Part shown: piece after piece, positions 13,193-23,800 of the stretch | Layout of the letters: each line of letters opens with the position of its first letter | Position numbering within the stretch: position 1 is the stretch's first letter | From: Glossina fuscipes | Lineage: Eukaryota; Arthropoda; Insecta; Diptera; Glossinidae | Assembly (NCBI RefSeq): GCF_014805625.2 | Contig: NW_023998471.1 | Coordinates: 1,268,875 to 1,332,874 of the forward strand | Length of the DNA stretch: 64,000 nt | Reading direction: 5' to 3' | Notes under the pieces: generated by a model | Told to the model about the DNA's origin: nothing | The model's database searches: none | What the model saw: the letters and a program-made list of their open reading frames with translations, nothing else | Translations under genes and position numbers: made by a program

Positions 13193-14769
13193 ATGGAAAA
13201 ATTAAAAGGAAGAATTGATCAGAAAGATTTACGGAAACTGATGGCAGAGAGAAAATCAAATCTAAATAAATCAAATGCAGAGAAAATAAATTCACCACTT
13301 GCCAAATATCCTTTACAAATTAATTGTTGATAACAATTCTTCCATTGCAAGGACTTCACTGTTCCGCATATCATAATTGAATTTAGATTTGAAATTTTGT
13401 TTGGGAATTAAGTGCATTGGTTATCAAAAAAGTTTTCATTAGAAAGATAAAATTTTGCGGTACATTCTTCTTTCTTCTTTGTTTGATGAAGGAGCCTAAA
13501 TACGTTCTCCGCTAGCCATAAACGAATTTTGCACTTTGAGAACTACAATTGTATCCATCGACAAATATTAATATCTCCGGAGCAAGTAAAGAGCTGGAAC
13601 ATATCTGCAAAACGTGGCGATTGTGGTGCAACCTTCTTCATCGTTAGTAGCTTGATTGTTTTACTTTCAACTCTCCATGTTGCATTAATTGCTTGCTCCT
13701 TTAAATATGAAGAATTATCTTGCAGGTCTTTATATTGTTGTAACAGCATTTCACAATTCAATATCGTCAATATCTGTCAGCTTCCAATAGTATAATGGCT
13801 GTTTTTAGAGTTCTTTTCTTCGGTTGTCTTCAGAATGTATTCAGCAATATTGGGCGATTTTTCGATTTAATCATAAAATAACCACCTTATCCATTTTTTA
13901 TGTAGTAACTTTGATAATAGTGTAATGGAAGTGTGTAATGAGAGAATTACTAGTTCAAGCAAAGGCTTAAAAGCCACAGATTTCCGATGTGATAGAATGT
14001 AAACTGCTTGCAATGAATGCAATTGTTGAATATTGATTTATCTTTTGTAGTTTTCTCGCATACAAACAATGGTTTTCGTAACTCTATTTATACATATGAC
14101 TCAAAAGGTAATTTATCCTGCATCATTTGCAGGAGCAATATCAAGTCTTCAACTTTATGGAAAGTTCATATAAATTCCAAACTGCACAAACAAAACGTAG
14201 AAGAGGCAAAAATGTTGAAAACTCAAATTGTTAATACGGCCAAGGATATGACACAACAAAAGCTAATAAGACTAGAATCTTCAATATCAACACTACATAC
14301 GAAACCACGCGGCTTAGAAAAGCCAAAAAAAGAGGTCATCCTGAAAACTAAAACAGAAAAGATATCAGAAAAAGCGACGATGTCGATTGAAGCTGCCAGC
14401 GAGAATGCGTTACCAGAATTATTTTTTGATGAGCCGGCAAATAAAAAAGATTTAAAAGATCCTCATGATGAAGAATGGGAACGTTTCCAACGTGAAATTA
14501 AAGAAGAAACAATTACATCGAACGTGATCATCGCAGGGGAACAAAATGAAGCTACTGTCGATAGACAGATAGAGGAAATTGATGAACAAATTCAACATTG
14601 GGCAAAAGTTTTAGATTTAGAAGAAAAAGTTGAAAAAATGAATAAGATTAATAAGGCTAAACAGGATTTGTCAAGTGTTAATAGTAGCTCAGGAGAAACA
14701 AGTTCCGAAGCAGAGGATGATGACACTTTGGATGAGTTGCTGAATTGGCGATGTAAAAGCTTTAAGTGA
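13193..14769 (+). CDS. ZNF830/CCDC16-like zinc finger protein, with an AT-AC intron
   Basis: Two exons, 13193-13305 and 14094-14769, give 262 residues. The N terminus has the basic motif DQKDLRKLMAERK and SPLAKY. The second exon continues with a single U1-like C2H2 finger (C-x2-C-x12-H-x5-H, near residue 50), then ELFFDEPANKKD, DEEWERFQREI and an acidic Ser-rich tail. This order matches human ZNF830 (CCDC16), a nuclear protein found with XAB2-type spliceosomal complexes. No GT donor is available where homology breaks. The only joining that restores KYDSKG is ATATCCTTT...AC, a minor-class intron. The total of 789 coding bases keeps frame. In Drosophila the orthologue is, I believe, CG11839, but that is from memory. 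Confidence 0.88.
13306..14093 (+). other. U12-type AT-AC intron (minor spliceosome)
   Basis: The intron begins ATATCCTTT at 13306-13314, the U12 5' splice-site consensus. It ends AC at 14092-14093. A branch-site-like TTTCGTAAC lies at 14074-14082, with about a dozen bases between the branch A and the 3' end, as U12 introns require. Using these ends joins AA to ATATGAC and gives the conserved K-Y-D reading. No GT-AG pair gives this join. Confidence 0.85.
13543..13776 (-). CDS. Unidentified coding-like stretch antisense within the ZNF830 intron
   Basis: About 75 codons are open on the minus strand, reading with protein-like composition (LLQQYKDLQD, AINATWRVESKTIKLL, PQSPRFADMF). A possible acceptor CAG lies at the upstream end (about 13777). 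Just downstream on the same strand, another frame reads MDTIVVLKVQNSFMASGERI and stops. It could be one exon of a small coiled-coil gene nested opposite ZNF830. I do not recognise the family and could not find a convincing start exon or donor. A chance ORF is also possible. Confidence 0.28.
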   Translation of the reverse strand, partial: QILTILNCEMLLQQYKDLQDNSSYLKEQAINATWRVESKTIKLLTMKKVAPQSPRFADMFQLFTCSGDINICRWIQL

Positions 14770-15300
14770 ATCCAGTGTAACTTTTGTTTTGCGCTTAATA
14801 AATTGTTGAATTCATCGTTTTTAGTAAATCTTTGTGTATATTGCTTGCGATGAACAGTAGAGATATATTCCATAGTAGTAGTAAATCTAGAAAGAACCAT
14901 TGCAATTTCTTTGGTCTATAAATGACGTCATTTTCCGATGTTATTTGAAATTATATTTATACATAAGACAAGTAATAATAAAACGATAGCGGAATTTATA
15001 ATATATATAATGATTATAAAATATAATATAATATATTCGCGCTTTAAATTTACCTAAATTCGAGGCGTAGCATATTCGCTACGATTTCTATTTTTATTCG
15101 AGGAACATGGACCTTATCTCAATTTAGTCTTTATTTCTTCCATTTAACATCTAAACTAAAGGCTGACGGACAAAGTAAACAGCTACTTAATAAGTATAGA
15201 AAATGCACTTTAAGTTCAAAATTTATTTATTTTTACGAAATGGTATGCTTTATTATTATTATAATTTTAGACTAATGAAATAAATTCTTAGACTAAAACG
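14770..15300. other. AT-rich spacer after the ZNF830-like gene
   Basis: The 3' UTR of the ZNF830-like gene probably ends near the AATAAA at about 14797-14802. After that come (TA)-rich runs at 14995-15040 and no gene. Confidence 0.5.
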
Positions 15301-16235
15301 AAAGACATTGAGCACTAGCAACACAGGCTATCGGCTCTAATTTAAATAAATGTACATTATATAATGAGCTTAGTAGTATTAATAAAGTAATATATAGAGT
15401 TGATATTCGATTCTGAAGCTGTTTTTAGAATGTCCAAAGGATTAATCGTTCCAAATGCAATACTTCTAGCCAAGGAAAAGTTAAGGCACTCGCAGAGAAT
15501 GTGGTAAGTTGGTAGTTGCAATTGTATGACCAATGCGAATTTTCGAAAATGTTTGGATCTTGGTTTTCTCAACATTTATTGGATATAAAGGTGGAGTTAA
15601 TTGAGGGTTAATGGAAGAGTAGTGTCAATGATGGTATTGTAAATTTCCTTCTGCAATTTTCTCTTTAACTTTTCTTCCAATGTATCTTTGAAGATCCAAC
15701 TTTTCCATGACATCATCCACAATTAGAGGAGCAGAAGCAGCATACTTTGCCGCTCGATCAGCCTGCTCATTTCCCAATAAACTGATGTGACTCGCTACCC
15801 ATAACATTTTAATTTTTCCATCGGTTGTTGTAATTATATTCCTTAATTTGTTGATGGTGCTCCATCTCGAAGTCGAAGGATTCCGAACAGCTGGTTATAC
15901 ATGTTCACGTCATCACCGAGAATAGATTTGTTTGAATTAGAAGCTTGGGGGCTATTTAGCTTTTAACTCATAAAGTTTATTTTCTAAAGTTGGGAGACCA
16001 ATTACAATCATAATATTATTTATGGGCGTGGTCCGAAAAGCATAACAACTTGCTCTGACGGCTTGGTGATAGACCGGTTTAAGGATGTTGATATTAGATT
16101 TGCAGCTATTGCGATAAATTATCAAAGCATAATCAATCTTACTTAACACAATCATTTTGGTAAGATAAGCAATAGTGTTAATAAGCGCATGGCTTTTCCA
16201 AGCAACATACTGTATGTTTTAATTCTACTTATACA
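15300..16235 (-). mobile_element. Element A, 3' part: RT thumb and RNase H of a dead I/LOA-type retrotransposon
   Basis: Minus-strand reading from 16235 gives the end of a reverse transcriptase (WKSHALINTIAYLTK, LSKIDYALIIYRN, HQAVRASCYAFRTTP). An RNase H domain follows around 15900-15625: SRWSTINKLRNIITTT, then WVASHISLLGNEQADRAAK, which carries the conserved GNE-AD motif. The usual tail is at 15575-15357 (HILCECLNFSLARSIAFG). Frames change several times, so it cannot encode a protein. The missing upstream part of the RT is found beyond element B at 19.8-21.0 kb on the same strand. I therefore take both as halves of one insertion split by element B. Confidence 0.8.
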
Positions 16236-16514
16236 TGAAACTCAACTAAACAAATAACAGTCGAGTTCAATTGGCACCTAAAGCAATACTTATATTAAAT
16301 TAATAATGAAACTTAGTATAAGTACAATAAAACAAATAAGAAGGAAAAAAAAGAAAAAAAGCATGTACACAACCAGCATAGAGCCACACTTACAACCGGT
16401 ACAGGACAAATAGCAAATGAACCCCTAAGCCATCGCAAACATGCATAAGCCTGGCAACCGATAATACTTAACAACAATTCATTTTCGAATCGTAACAACT
16501 TTGAAGGATAAAAG

Positions 16515-17605
16515 CTAGTTTAAGTAAGACATAGGTAAATCGCGCGTATTAAGTAATGTTGCTTTAATGGATTTTAAAGAGTCCGATAACGAGAATAAGT
16601 GATAGACGTCATTTAGGTTCTTGCAAACTACTCTGAGCGGATTAAACAGCTCATAATTATATTTACACTGACTAAGCTTAACCAAGATAAAGTGCCTAGA
16701 CAAGCGATTAGGGACATTAAAGCTTATTTCACCAAGTAATAAAGGTGAGTCAGTAGCACCATTTATTATTTTGATTACAAAGGAAATGCCAAGAACAAAC
16801 CTACGTTTCTCAAGAGACGGTAAGCAGAAGCAACCTATTTTCAACAATCATTAGTCTAAAATTAAAATAATAATAATAATAATAAACTTTAACAAGTTGG
16901 TGATTGTAGATCGCCCTTTCCGAAAGCCGTGCTGGTGCGAATTAATGGCAAAGGCCAGACGCTGAGCCACAATTTGCTCGAACAGCTTGGGCAAGACACT
17001 CAACCTGGCTATGCCTCTGTAGTTCTCAACAAGTTGTCTACTTCCAGTTTTGTGGATAGGAATAAGGAAACTATTCTTCCAGCAGGAAGGGAAAACACCT
17101 AAATTCAAGGACAGGTTAAAAATTTTTGACATCACACCACATAACTCGACAGCGCAAGATTTAAGTACACATAATGGAACACCATCAGGTCCTGGCGCAC
17201 AACAATATTTTAGGGAACTCAACCCTTTAAAAACGTCATCTTCCGAAATTACCAAGTTAGGAATTGAGACAGAGTTAGTTACAGGATATGGGTAGTTTGC
17301 TGATAAATCGAAATTAGCAATCGAAAAGTTTCGTCGGAAATACTCAGCAAGCAGATTTGAGATTTCAAAATCATCTGAGGAATCAGAGCCATTAAAAGAA
17401 ACATGAGAGGGATATGTGGAAATTTTTCTTTTAGAGTTAACAAATTTAAAAAAGTATTTAGGATTAGCAAACAGAGAGGATTTAATGAACTGAAGGTATC
17501 TGCAGTAATAATGGTGATTGAGGGAGTTAAATCTATGCCTCCCCACCGAATAAGCGAAATAGTCGAGCGCAGAGCCACTTTTCAAATATTTTTTGAATAG
17601 CGTTT
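16515..17605 (-). pseudogene. Element B reverse transcriptase with catalytic core deleted
   Basis: Reading from 17605 gives the linker (YYKNRKKRY, frameshift, LKSGSALDYFAY) and early RT motifs: APGPDGVPLCVLKSCA, FPSCWKNSFLIPIHKTG, NYRGIARLSVLPKLFEQI, QHGFRKGRSTITNLL. The frame then runs into an (AAT)n tract at about 16865-16885. Past it, another frame gives the C-terminal tail (LPSLEKRRFVLGISFVIKIINGATDSP). The segment with the catalytic aspartates is absent. Confidence 0.82.
16865..16885. repeat. (AAT)n microsatellite
   Basis: About seven AAT units lie exactly at the internal deletion of the element B reverse transcriptase, between its motif-4 region and its C-terminal tail. Confidence 0.85.
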
Positions 17606-17636
17606 TTTTCTATTCTTGTAATATTTAATTGTCTTA

Positions 17637-18300
17637 TTAAACCAGCGGGGACACCTGCTTCAAGGTCGGCACTGCTTGATCAGGAAAGTTGGCAAAGCAG
17701 AGATCAAGCCGTCTACCATTACAATTAGGGGTACGATTATATTGAACCAAATTATGATCAAACAATTCATTAAAGAACACAACAGCCCTATCAGACGTTG
17801 AAGTAGGAATCAAACAGTCAAAATTATCACTGTTACACCAAGTGATTTGAGGCAAGTTGAAGTCACCCAATGCAACGACCAAATCGTTAAGTCTAGACCA
17901 CTTGGCCGCTTCACAAATGAGGGCAGCGTGTTTTTTGTAAATGGAGATATCAGAATTTGGGGGAATATAGGAGCAGGTTACAAATAGCTGTTTATTAGGC
18001 ATTATCGCACGAATGGCGATAAATTCAACGTCATGAGAAGTGGGAAATTCTATTGAATTGGACGGGACTGACGGAGATATGGCAATTAATACACCACCAT
18101 CAATGCGATTCACTCGATCCTTTCTGAAGACTTGGAAAGAATTGTGAAAAAGTTCCGATGAATGAAGATAGGGTTTTAGCCAAGTTTCGGTGAAGGCCAA
18201 ACAGAAAAACTTCGTGCTCACTGAATTTAGGTAAGTAGAACGAATTTTTGAATTAAGGTCCCTAACAATTTGATAAATGAGAGATAATGGGCCTGAAGAA
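17637..18300 (-). pseudogene. Element B APE-type endonuclease domain
   Basis: Minus-strand reading starts near IVRDLNSKI and continues in the 194-codon ORF with CLAFTETWLKPYL, GGVLIAISPSV, the core GDFNLPQITW and LDLCFANF. These are the Glu and the D-x-N motifs of retrotransposon APE endonucleases, which nick the target site. The C-terminal third, including the SDH motif, is missing and the ORF stops at 17637, where the RT part begins in another frame. Confidence 0.8.
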
Positions 18301-18304
18301 ACAT

Positions 18305-19344
18305 TTAGTTTTTTGAAGGCGACAAGACTATTGCTTTGGTATTACGGGGACAATCTCGAGGCATAAATTCCTTAATCAAGGACCCTACTGGCCACAGTGG
18401 TTTGTTTAACAACATATCACTGTTTTTAGTCGCAACCAGTATTTTAAAAGAGTAGATTGCCCTAGATTGAGAATGAGCCATTTTGAAAATGCTAACGCAC
18501 TTTAAGTTGACTGGTGGGACTTTCGCCGCCCGATAACTTTTTATGTTATCCACCGATATTTCAGATGAAAGTCTTGACACAAATATTGATTTTCTGGGAG
18601 GAGCTGCCGTCAAGCAAATGTCATTAGTTGGAACAGAAGGGTTCACGGTTGGGGAGTTTAGAGTTGGGCAGAATATAGATGGACTAATCGCCCTTGCACC
18701 AGCAGCTTGTGCGACTTGCCAGTCTGGTGACCAGCGTTCCAGCCAGGGGGAGAGGATGATTTATTTTTCTCTTTATTATTTTTAGGTAATGGCGCTTGAT
18801 TAGAGTGAGTGGCGGCCCTGGGCGGAGATAGCCTTGCCACTTCAGCGTAGCTTAAAACGGAAAGTCCTGCCGGCTTGTTTGTAACTATTTTGTTATCAAC
18901 CGACTCAACAATATCGGAAACATTAACGTTCATTTTAGAGTTAGATGGAGCGGTAACTTGTACCAACGAATCAGATTTAGAGGAACTCAGAGGTGACGTC
19001 CCACACGCTACGCTACGAGTTGTTATTTTTCTGGCTTTGGTAGAAGATGAGTGCTCAATAAAACGACACTCATCAAACCTAGACTTAATTAACTCAAACT
19101 TCTCCCACAAGGAGCCGAGATTTCTACTCAATTCCGAAAAACCATTTCGCGTCTCCGTTAAAAGTTTGTCCAAATCAATGTCCCGCTGCCTACAGTCAGG
19201 ACATGACCATCTTAAGTCTTTGGAAGGGTCAGCGAGAATACCGGCACACTTTGCATGACCAAAGCGATCGCAGAGCCAACAAGAAACGAATCTATCCGAT
19301 TCCGGGCCCCTTTCTGCGCGACATGGTGTATATAAGCATTCCAT
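18305..19344 (-). pseudogene. Element B ORF1 with PHD-like zinc finger, frameshifted
   Basis: The first part (19344-18658, 228 codons) starts MECLYTPCRAERG and shows a Cys/His ladder: CLYTPC, SCWLCDRFGHAKC, WSCPDC. This is a PHD-type finger, as known for ORF1 of CR1-like elements. A coiled coil and a Ser-rich linker follow. A frameshift near 18650 moves the reading to 18646-18305, which holds an RRM-like segment (KSIFVSRLSSEISVDNIKSY, ending LIKEFMPRDC). The product would be an RNA-binding nucleocapsid-like protein of the element. Confidence 0.7.
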
Positions 19345-19785
19345 GTCAAATCAAGGAAAAGAAAGAAGTGAACTATTAGGACAAAAAAAGAAAAAAATTC
19401 AAAAGAATCCACTACACTAAGTTTATCTACAAATTTAAGAAATTTAATAAAACTTCTTCGTTACGTTGTCAGTGTAACAAAAGAGCAAAAGAACAAGAGA
19501 AAGCAAAATCAAACTGGAAGCACGAAAAAAAAGAGAAAATACAAATCAGAAAAATTTTCTCTTAAATTTTCTCTTAAATTACACGCAAGATCTACACTAC
19601 TGAAGCAACGGTAAACAAGCCAAGAGAAAAGCTTTTCACACCAAAGGAAGAAAATAAAAAAAGAAAAAAAAACTCGAAAGAAAAAACGAGAAAAAACTCG
19701 AAAGAAATTTACTATTGCGATCACAAGTGCTAATCGCAAGAACCAAAATGAAAATCACAAAAATTTTAATATATTTAATGTAATT

Positions 19786-20975
19786 CTTACATATCGCTTA
19801 TCTGCTTTCGACAAATGTGCATTTTTTTAGATTTTTGTATGGAAATTTTAGCCCCTGACGAGTTTACCCGTGCGGAGATCTCTCGTTGAATATATTCGAG
19901 GATGTTGATTGCCTTCGTGCCTGCGTGTAGACAGAATGTCCCACACTTGGTACACGGCAAAGAATTTTGTTAATTTCGTTGAAGGCGATCTGGAAAACCG
20001 TGACAGAAAGAGGAGATCCTTGCGGAATGCCATTCATCAGCGGAAAGGAATCAGAGAGATGATTGTTGATTCTAACTTTAAACCGCCGATGCGACATGAA
20101 TGATTTGATGTAGTTAAAAAATTTGGGTCCAACATTCCATGATTTCAAGAGTGTTAAAATAACATGAAGACCAACTTTGTCAGATGCTTTTTCGAAATCA
20201 ATTGAGAGAATTATTACATGATTTCGTTCGGAAATTGCTTTGCTTGTAAAATAATCAATATGCAACAGAGCGTCGGTGCACCCTCTACCCCGCTTGAAAC
20301 CAACTTGTTGCTTTGTTATCAGTTTCTTGGACTCAAAAAACCTAGACCTTTGAGAGGCAAGATAAAAGAGAGATTGGGCGATAATCCGATGCTATGGAAA
20401 CATTTTTAGACTTTGGAATTGGAAAAACTGCTGTCAGTTTCCATGTAGAGTATATGGCCAGTCAACAATACCGTATTATATAGGCCCAGTAATTTCTTTT
20501 TACTTGAATTAGACAGCGCACTGATCATTTGGTAGGAGATGCGGTCTAGACCAGGTATCCTCCCCTTCGATTTGGAAAGACAACTTTCAAGTTCTAAGGT
20601 AGATATGTAATTTTCCAGGAAGGCACATCTGTCAATACAATTTGAAAGAGAAATTGGAGTCCTTTTACACTAGCTCGTTTAAAAGTGCTGTTGGATTGAA
20701 GAATAGAAAGATCAGCAGCCGTGCGAATCGCTTCAGACATAAGAGCAGCATCATGGTTGCAGTTCCCGTTAAATGGCTTTGAATTCAGAAATGACTCGGC
20801 CTGTTTGGAGTAATTGATCCAATCCGCTTTATCTAGGAGGAATTTGGCTTGTTTTGCTGGAGTACAAGGGGACAGGGGACATTGAAAGTTTAAGATCGAT
20901 TAAGATTGGAAAGTGATGTAGATCATCAGAAATAGACCAGGAAATCAAAGGAAGAAGTGAGGAAGAGCAACATGT
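19786..20975 (-). mobile_element. Element A, 5' part: endonuclease end and reverse transcriptase
   Basis: Minus-strand reading gives the end of an APE domain (PLISWSISDDLHHFPILI, about 20940-20890), then RT motifs: GRIPGLDRISYQMIS, KQQVGFKRGRGCTDALLHID, VIILSIDFEKASDKVG, NYIKSFMSHRRFKVRI, NGIPQGSPLSV. Last comes the segment after the active site (SGAKISIQKSKKMHICRKQ, about 19860-19800). The YADD motif region at about 19940-19860 is out of frame. Reading stops near 19790 and resumes in kind at 16235, after element B. A 5' half of the endonuclease and an ORF1 are not visible. Confidence 0.8.
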
Positions 20976-21762
20976 TAAAGCATGCTTTAATTTTTATTTC
21001 TTTCGTCAAAATAATTAATGATTTTTATATTGTTTTTTGAAGTTGTCTGACTTATATATATTTGTTTGCAAGTTTTTAAAATGTTTTTTTAATTAAAAAA
21101 AAAAAAAGTATCTGATCGAAAATTTTGAGAGTTATACAAAATATGGGAAAAGAAATGAAGAAAGAATTCCTATAAAGGTTTCTGTTGTTACCATAGCGGC
21201 TGCAAACATTCCCGCTGTTGTTTCATATTTCGGAGATATTGTTTTGGCACGTACATCATTCGGAGTGATCTAAAATGTAGGCGAAACCAGTTGACGTATA
21301 ATGTAATTATTTTAAAAGAAATAAGATTTTAGAATACAAAATTGTGTAGAAATAAAAGCGAAAGCTCCTGTCGGTTTGTTTGGCCACACCTGATAGTTTC
21401 TTGTTACACATAAGCCCTACAAAAAATAGAAACGAATCGGAACATATTTCATATTGAAGTCTAGGAAAATCTGATGAGTGTTAATTTTCAGGTTCGGCTC
21501 TGATATAAGTGGTTTGTTTGGTTCGTTTTAAAATAATCGTCCCAATTTCCTTATTCGCGATATTTGCCGAAGTTTTAACCTTCATTCTCCCATGAAGAGT
21601 CGTATGGGCCTTTTGTCGATGAAATGACGTCATTTATAATGCATTTCATAAAAATTATTTCCTATATAGGTTTAGAATCTTATTTGCAAAATTTTTAAAA
21701 GTTTCCAGGTACTATCAAATGTACTAAACTTTTAAAAAGACTTTTCTTCCTTTTTTTATACC

Positions 21763-22020
21763 TCACAACACTTGTGGCACAGGGTATATTAAGTCCAGAA
21801 GGACTTGGTCGATATATTCAATATCACTTCCTGAATCTATGTGAGTTTGGCTGTCGGTCCGTTCCTCTTGTTTTCTTGTGTTTAATCCACAGACCGCCAT
21901 TTTTGAACTATCTTGATGAAATTAGGTTCATCGACCTGGTTTGGGGCAAGCATTCGGATTAGATCACTTTTTTGACCAACCTTTTCATAAAATACCTAAT
22001 TGTTAAAATTAGTCCATAGT
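21763..22020 (+). repeat. Dispersed hairpin repeat family, partial copy
   Basis: Begins with the family's end motif (CACTTGTGGCACAGGGTATA at 21770-21789) and continues with the family's CCATTTTTGAACTATCTTGA-like body. It lies inside the last intron of the ENT pseudogene. Confidence 0.55.
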
Positions 22021-22439
22021 AGTTGGTTAGCAAAAAACTACAACGCCATGGAATTTTGATGACATATATCTATTTTTTGAATCCAACATAAAGAGAGGTC
22101 ATCATGGAAAGCAAGCCGTTGTAGAGAGAGAGCGAGTTTCATTCCCAATTTTTTGTATGACGGAAACTGGGAAGTAATAATATTTTTGATAAATAAATTA
22201 GTATCTTCTGATTCTGATGAAAAAAAAGCCGCGGTTATAAAAATATTTATCAAATGGAAAAAATATTCGCTTTTAAATTCTTCAAATTATTATTTTCAAT
22301 CGAGTAATATCGAGTACGCAGTTTTAGTGTTTATTTCCAATTTTTAATTTTAAAACCTAGAGAGTCAATGTTAACTTTAGAAGAAATTTTACGCACGCAC
22401 AATTGACTCCTAATAGAACAAGTAAAAACACTACACTGG

Positions 22440-22930
22440 GAAACTGCCTTGCCTAGCCTACATCATCCTACAAGAACTTTTCAAACGAGGCTTCATATGG
22501 GAAGTAGTCGAAAAAGTTCTCCTATTCCCCCAACCATTTTCAATAACAATAGGGTGGTTCAGGGCCCACCATTAAACACCCTACAACACCCAACAGTTTA
22601 GTCCATATAATGGCTTTTCAAAATAAAACTTTATATGGGAAATGTTCGAAAAACTGGTTCGATCCGAACCATTTTAAATAATGTGTCCTTGCGTCAAAAC
22701 ACGTTAGTGTACTACATTTCATCAAAATGTATTAAAAATTGCTGCAGGTTGAATACAAGGCGGACAGGTGAACTTAGTATAATAGAAGACGAGCTTAGGC
22801 GAGAGTCTTTTTGGTGCTTAAATACCTTTATACTGCAAGTACGGCAAGAAGTTCTAAAAACAAGCTATTCAAACATAATCTTTTCATGGTCTAACAAATA
22901 AGATTTTAGAATATAAAATTTTGTAAACTG
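22440..22930 (-). repeat. Dispersed hairpin repeat family, copy
   Basis: The GGTTCGATCCGAACCATTTT segment (about 22654-22674) and the downstream TGCAGGTTGAATAC stretch match the copy at 41.3-41.5 kb in the same orientation. The copy is degenerate. Confidence 0.55.
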
Positions 22931-23154
22931 AAGTACAATGCAATTGATAAGTAAAAAATATTGTATTTATTAGCAAATATTTAAGTAATTTGTAAAAATA
23001 AAGAAAACTAGCATTTCGTTGGATCACGACTGTGATGATTACTGTAAGCCTATATTTGACCTCAAATGAGCTTTCGATTTTTCTTAAGTCCTACTATGCA
23101 TACAAAAATTTCAAATTGTCAACTATCCGTTACATTTTGATAGCTGTTTTATTA

Positions 23155-23800
23155 TAGCCTACACCACTTGTGATACAGGGTATAGTAACTGGGTGCGGTC
23201 ATATGTATCAGAAGGGTTCAACCCAACCTTTTATTATACCGATCGATTCAGAATCATTTTCTAAATTGATCTAAGCCTGTATGTCCGTTTGATGTTTGCC
23301 TATGTAGATTTGTGTTCAAGCTACAGATCGGAAATTTTAGAGATATTTTGATGGAATTTGTTACGCCGATGTCTTCTTGCCCTACGGCGAATGCTATTAA
23401 AAATGGCTTCGACAGGTCCATTTTTCATAAAACCCCCAATTCTGAAAAGTTGTTATATGGAAAAAAATTGTAATTTTCAAAATTTCTCAGCAAAAGCGGC
23501 TAAGTAATAGTATTTTTGTATTCTAAATTGGTATGGAAACTTTGGATCGGCTGGGGCAATTTTTCAACCCCCTCATTTAACAAAAACTGGAGTTCATACG
23601 ACAAAAAGATATAATTTTCCACACATTGTTATAGTAATTTCATACAAAAATGAACTCTATAACATTTGGACCATCTAAGCCTATTTTTGAGTCCTGACCT
23701 ATGTAAGGATTAAACTTGTCTACGTTAGGTTGCGTTTTCGGCTCGCTTCCCCATAAATACGCATTCGAAAAAATTGCCCTTATATAGAAACAAGATATAA
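23155..23800 (+). repeat. Dispersed hairpin repeat family, long copy
   Basis: Starts CACCACTTGTGATACAGGGT (23162), then carries CGATCGATTCAGAATCATTT followed by a related TGATCTAAGCC, which can fold back. A body of about 500 bases follows. It is in the opposite orientation to the 41-kb copy. Confidence 0.6.

Larger units (their letters stand above)
16236..19785 (-). mobile_element. Element B: dead CR1/Jockey-type retrotransposon nested in element A
   Basis: In minus-strand order it holds an A-rich 5' leader (19785-19345), an ORF1 with a PHD-like finger (19344-18305), an APE endonuclease (18300-17637), the N-terminal part of a reverse transcriptase (17600-16890), an (AAT)n tract, the RT C-terminal tail (16850-16515) and a 3' region to about 16236. 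No RNase H is present, unlike element A. The RT catalytic core with the YADD box is deleted, and there are several frameshifts, so the copy is dead. Both borders carry AGAATTA on the minus strand, which may be the target-site duplication. Exact ends are uncertain. Confidence 0.75.

Noticed and set aside
17050..17295. Plus-strand ORFs over the retroelement B RT and endonuclease
   Set aside because: They are complements of the minus-strand RT and EN coding and carry no motif of their own.
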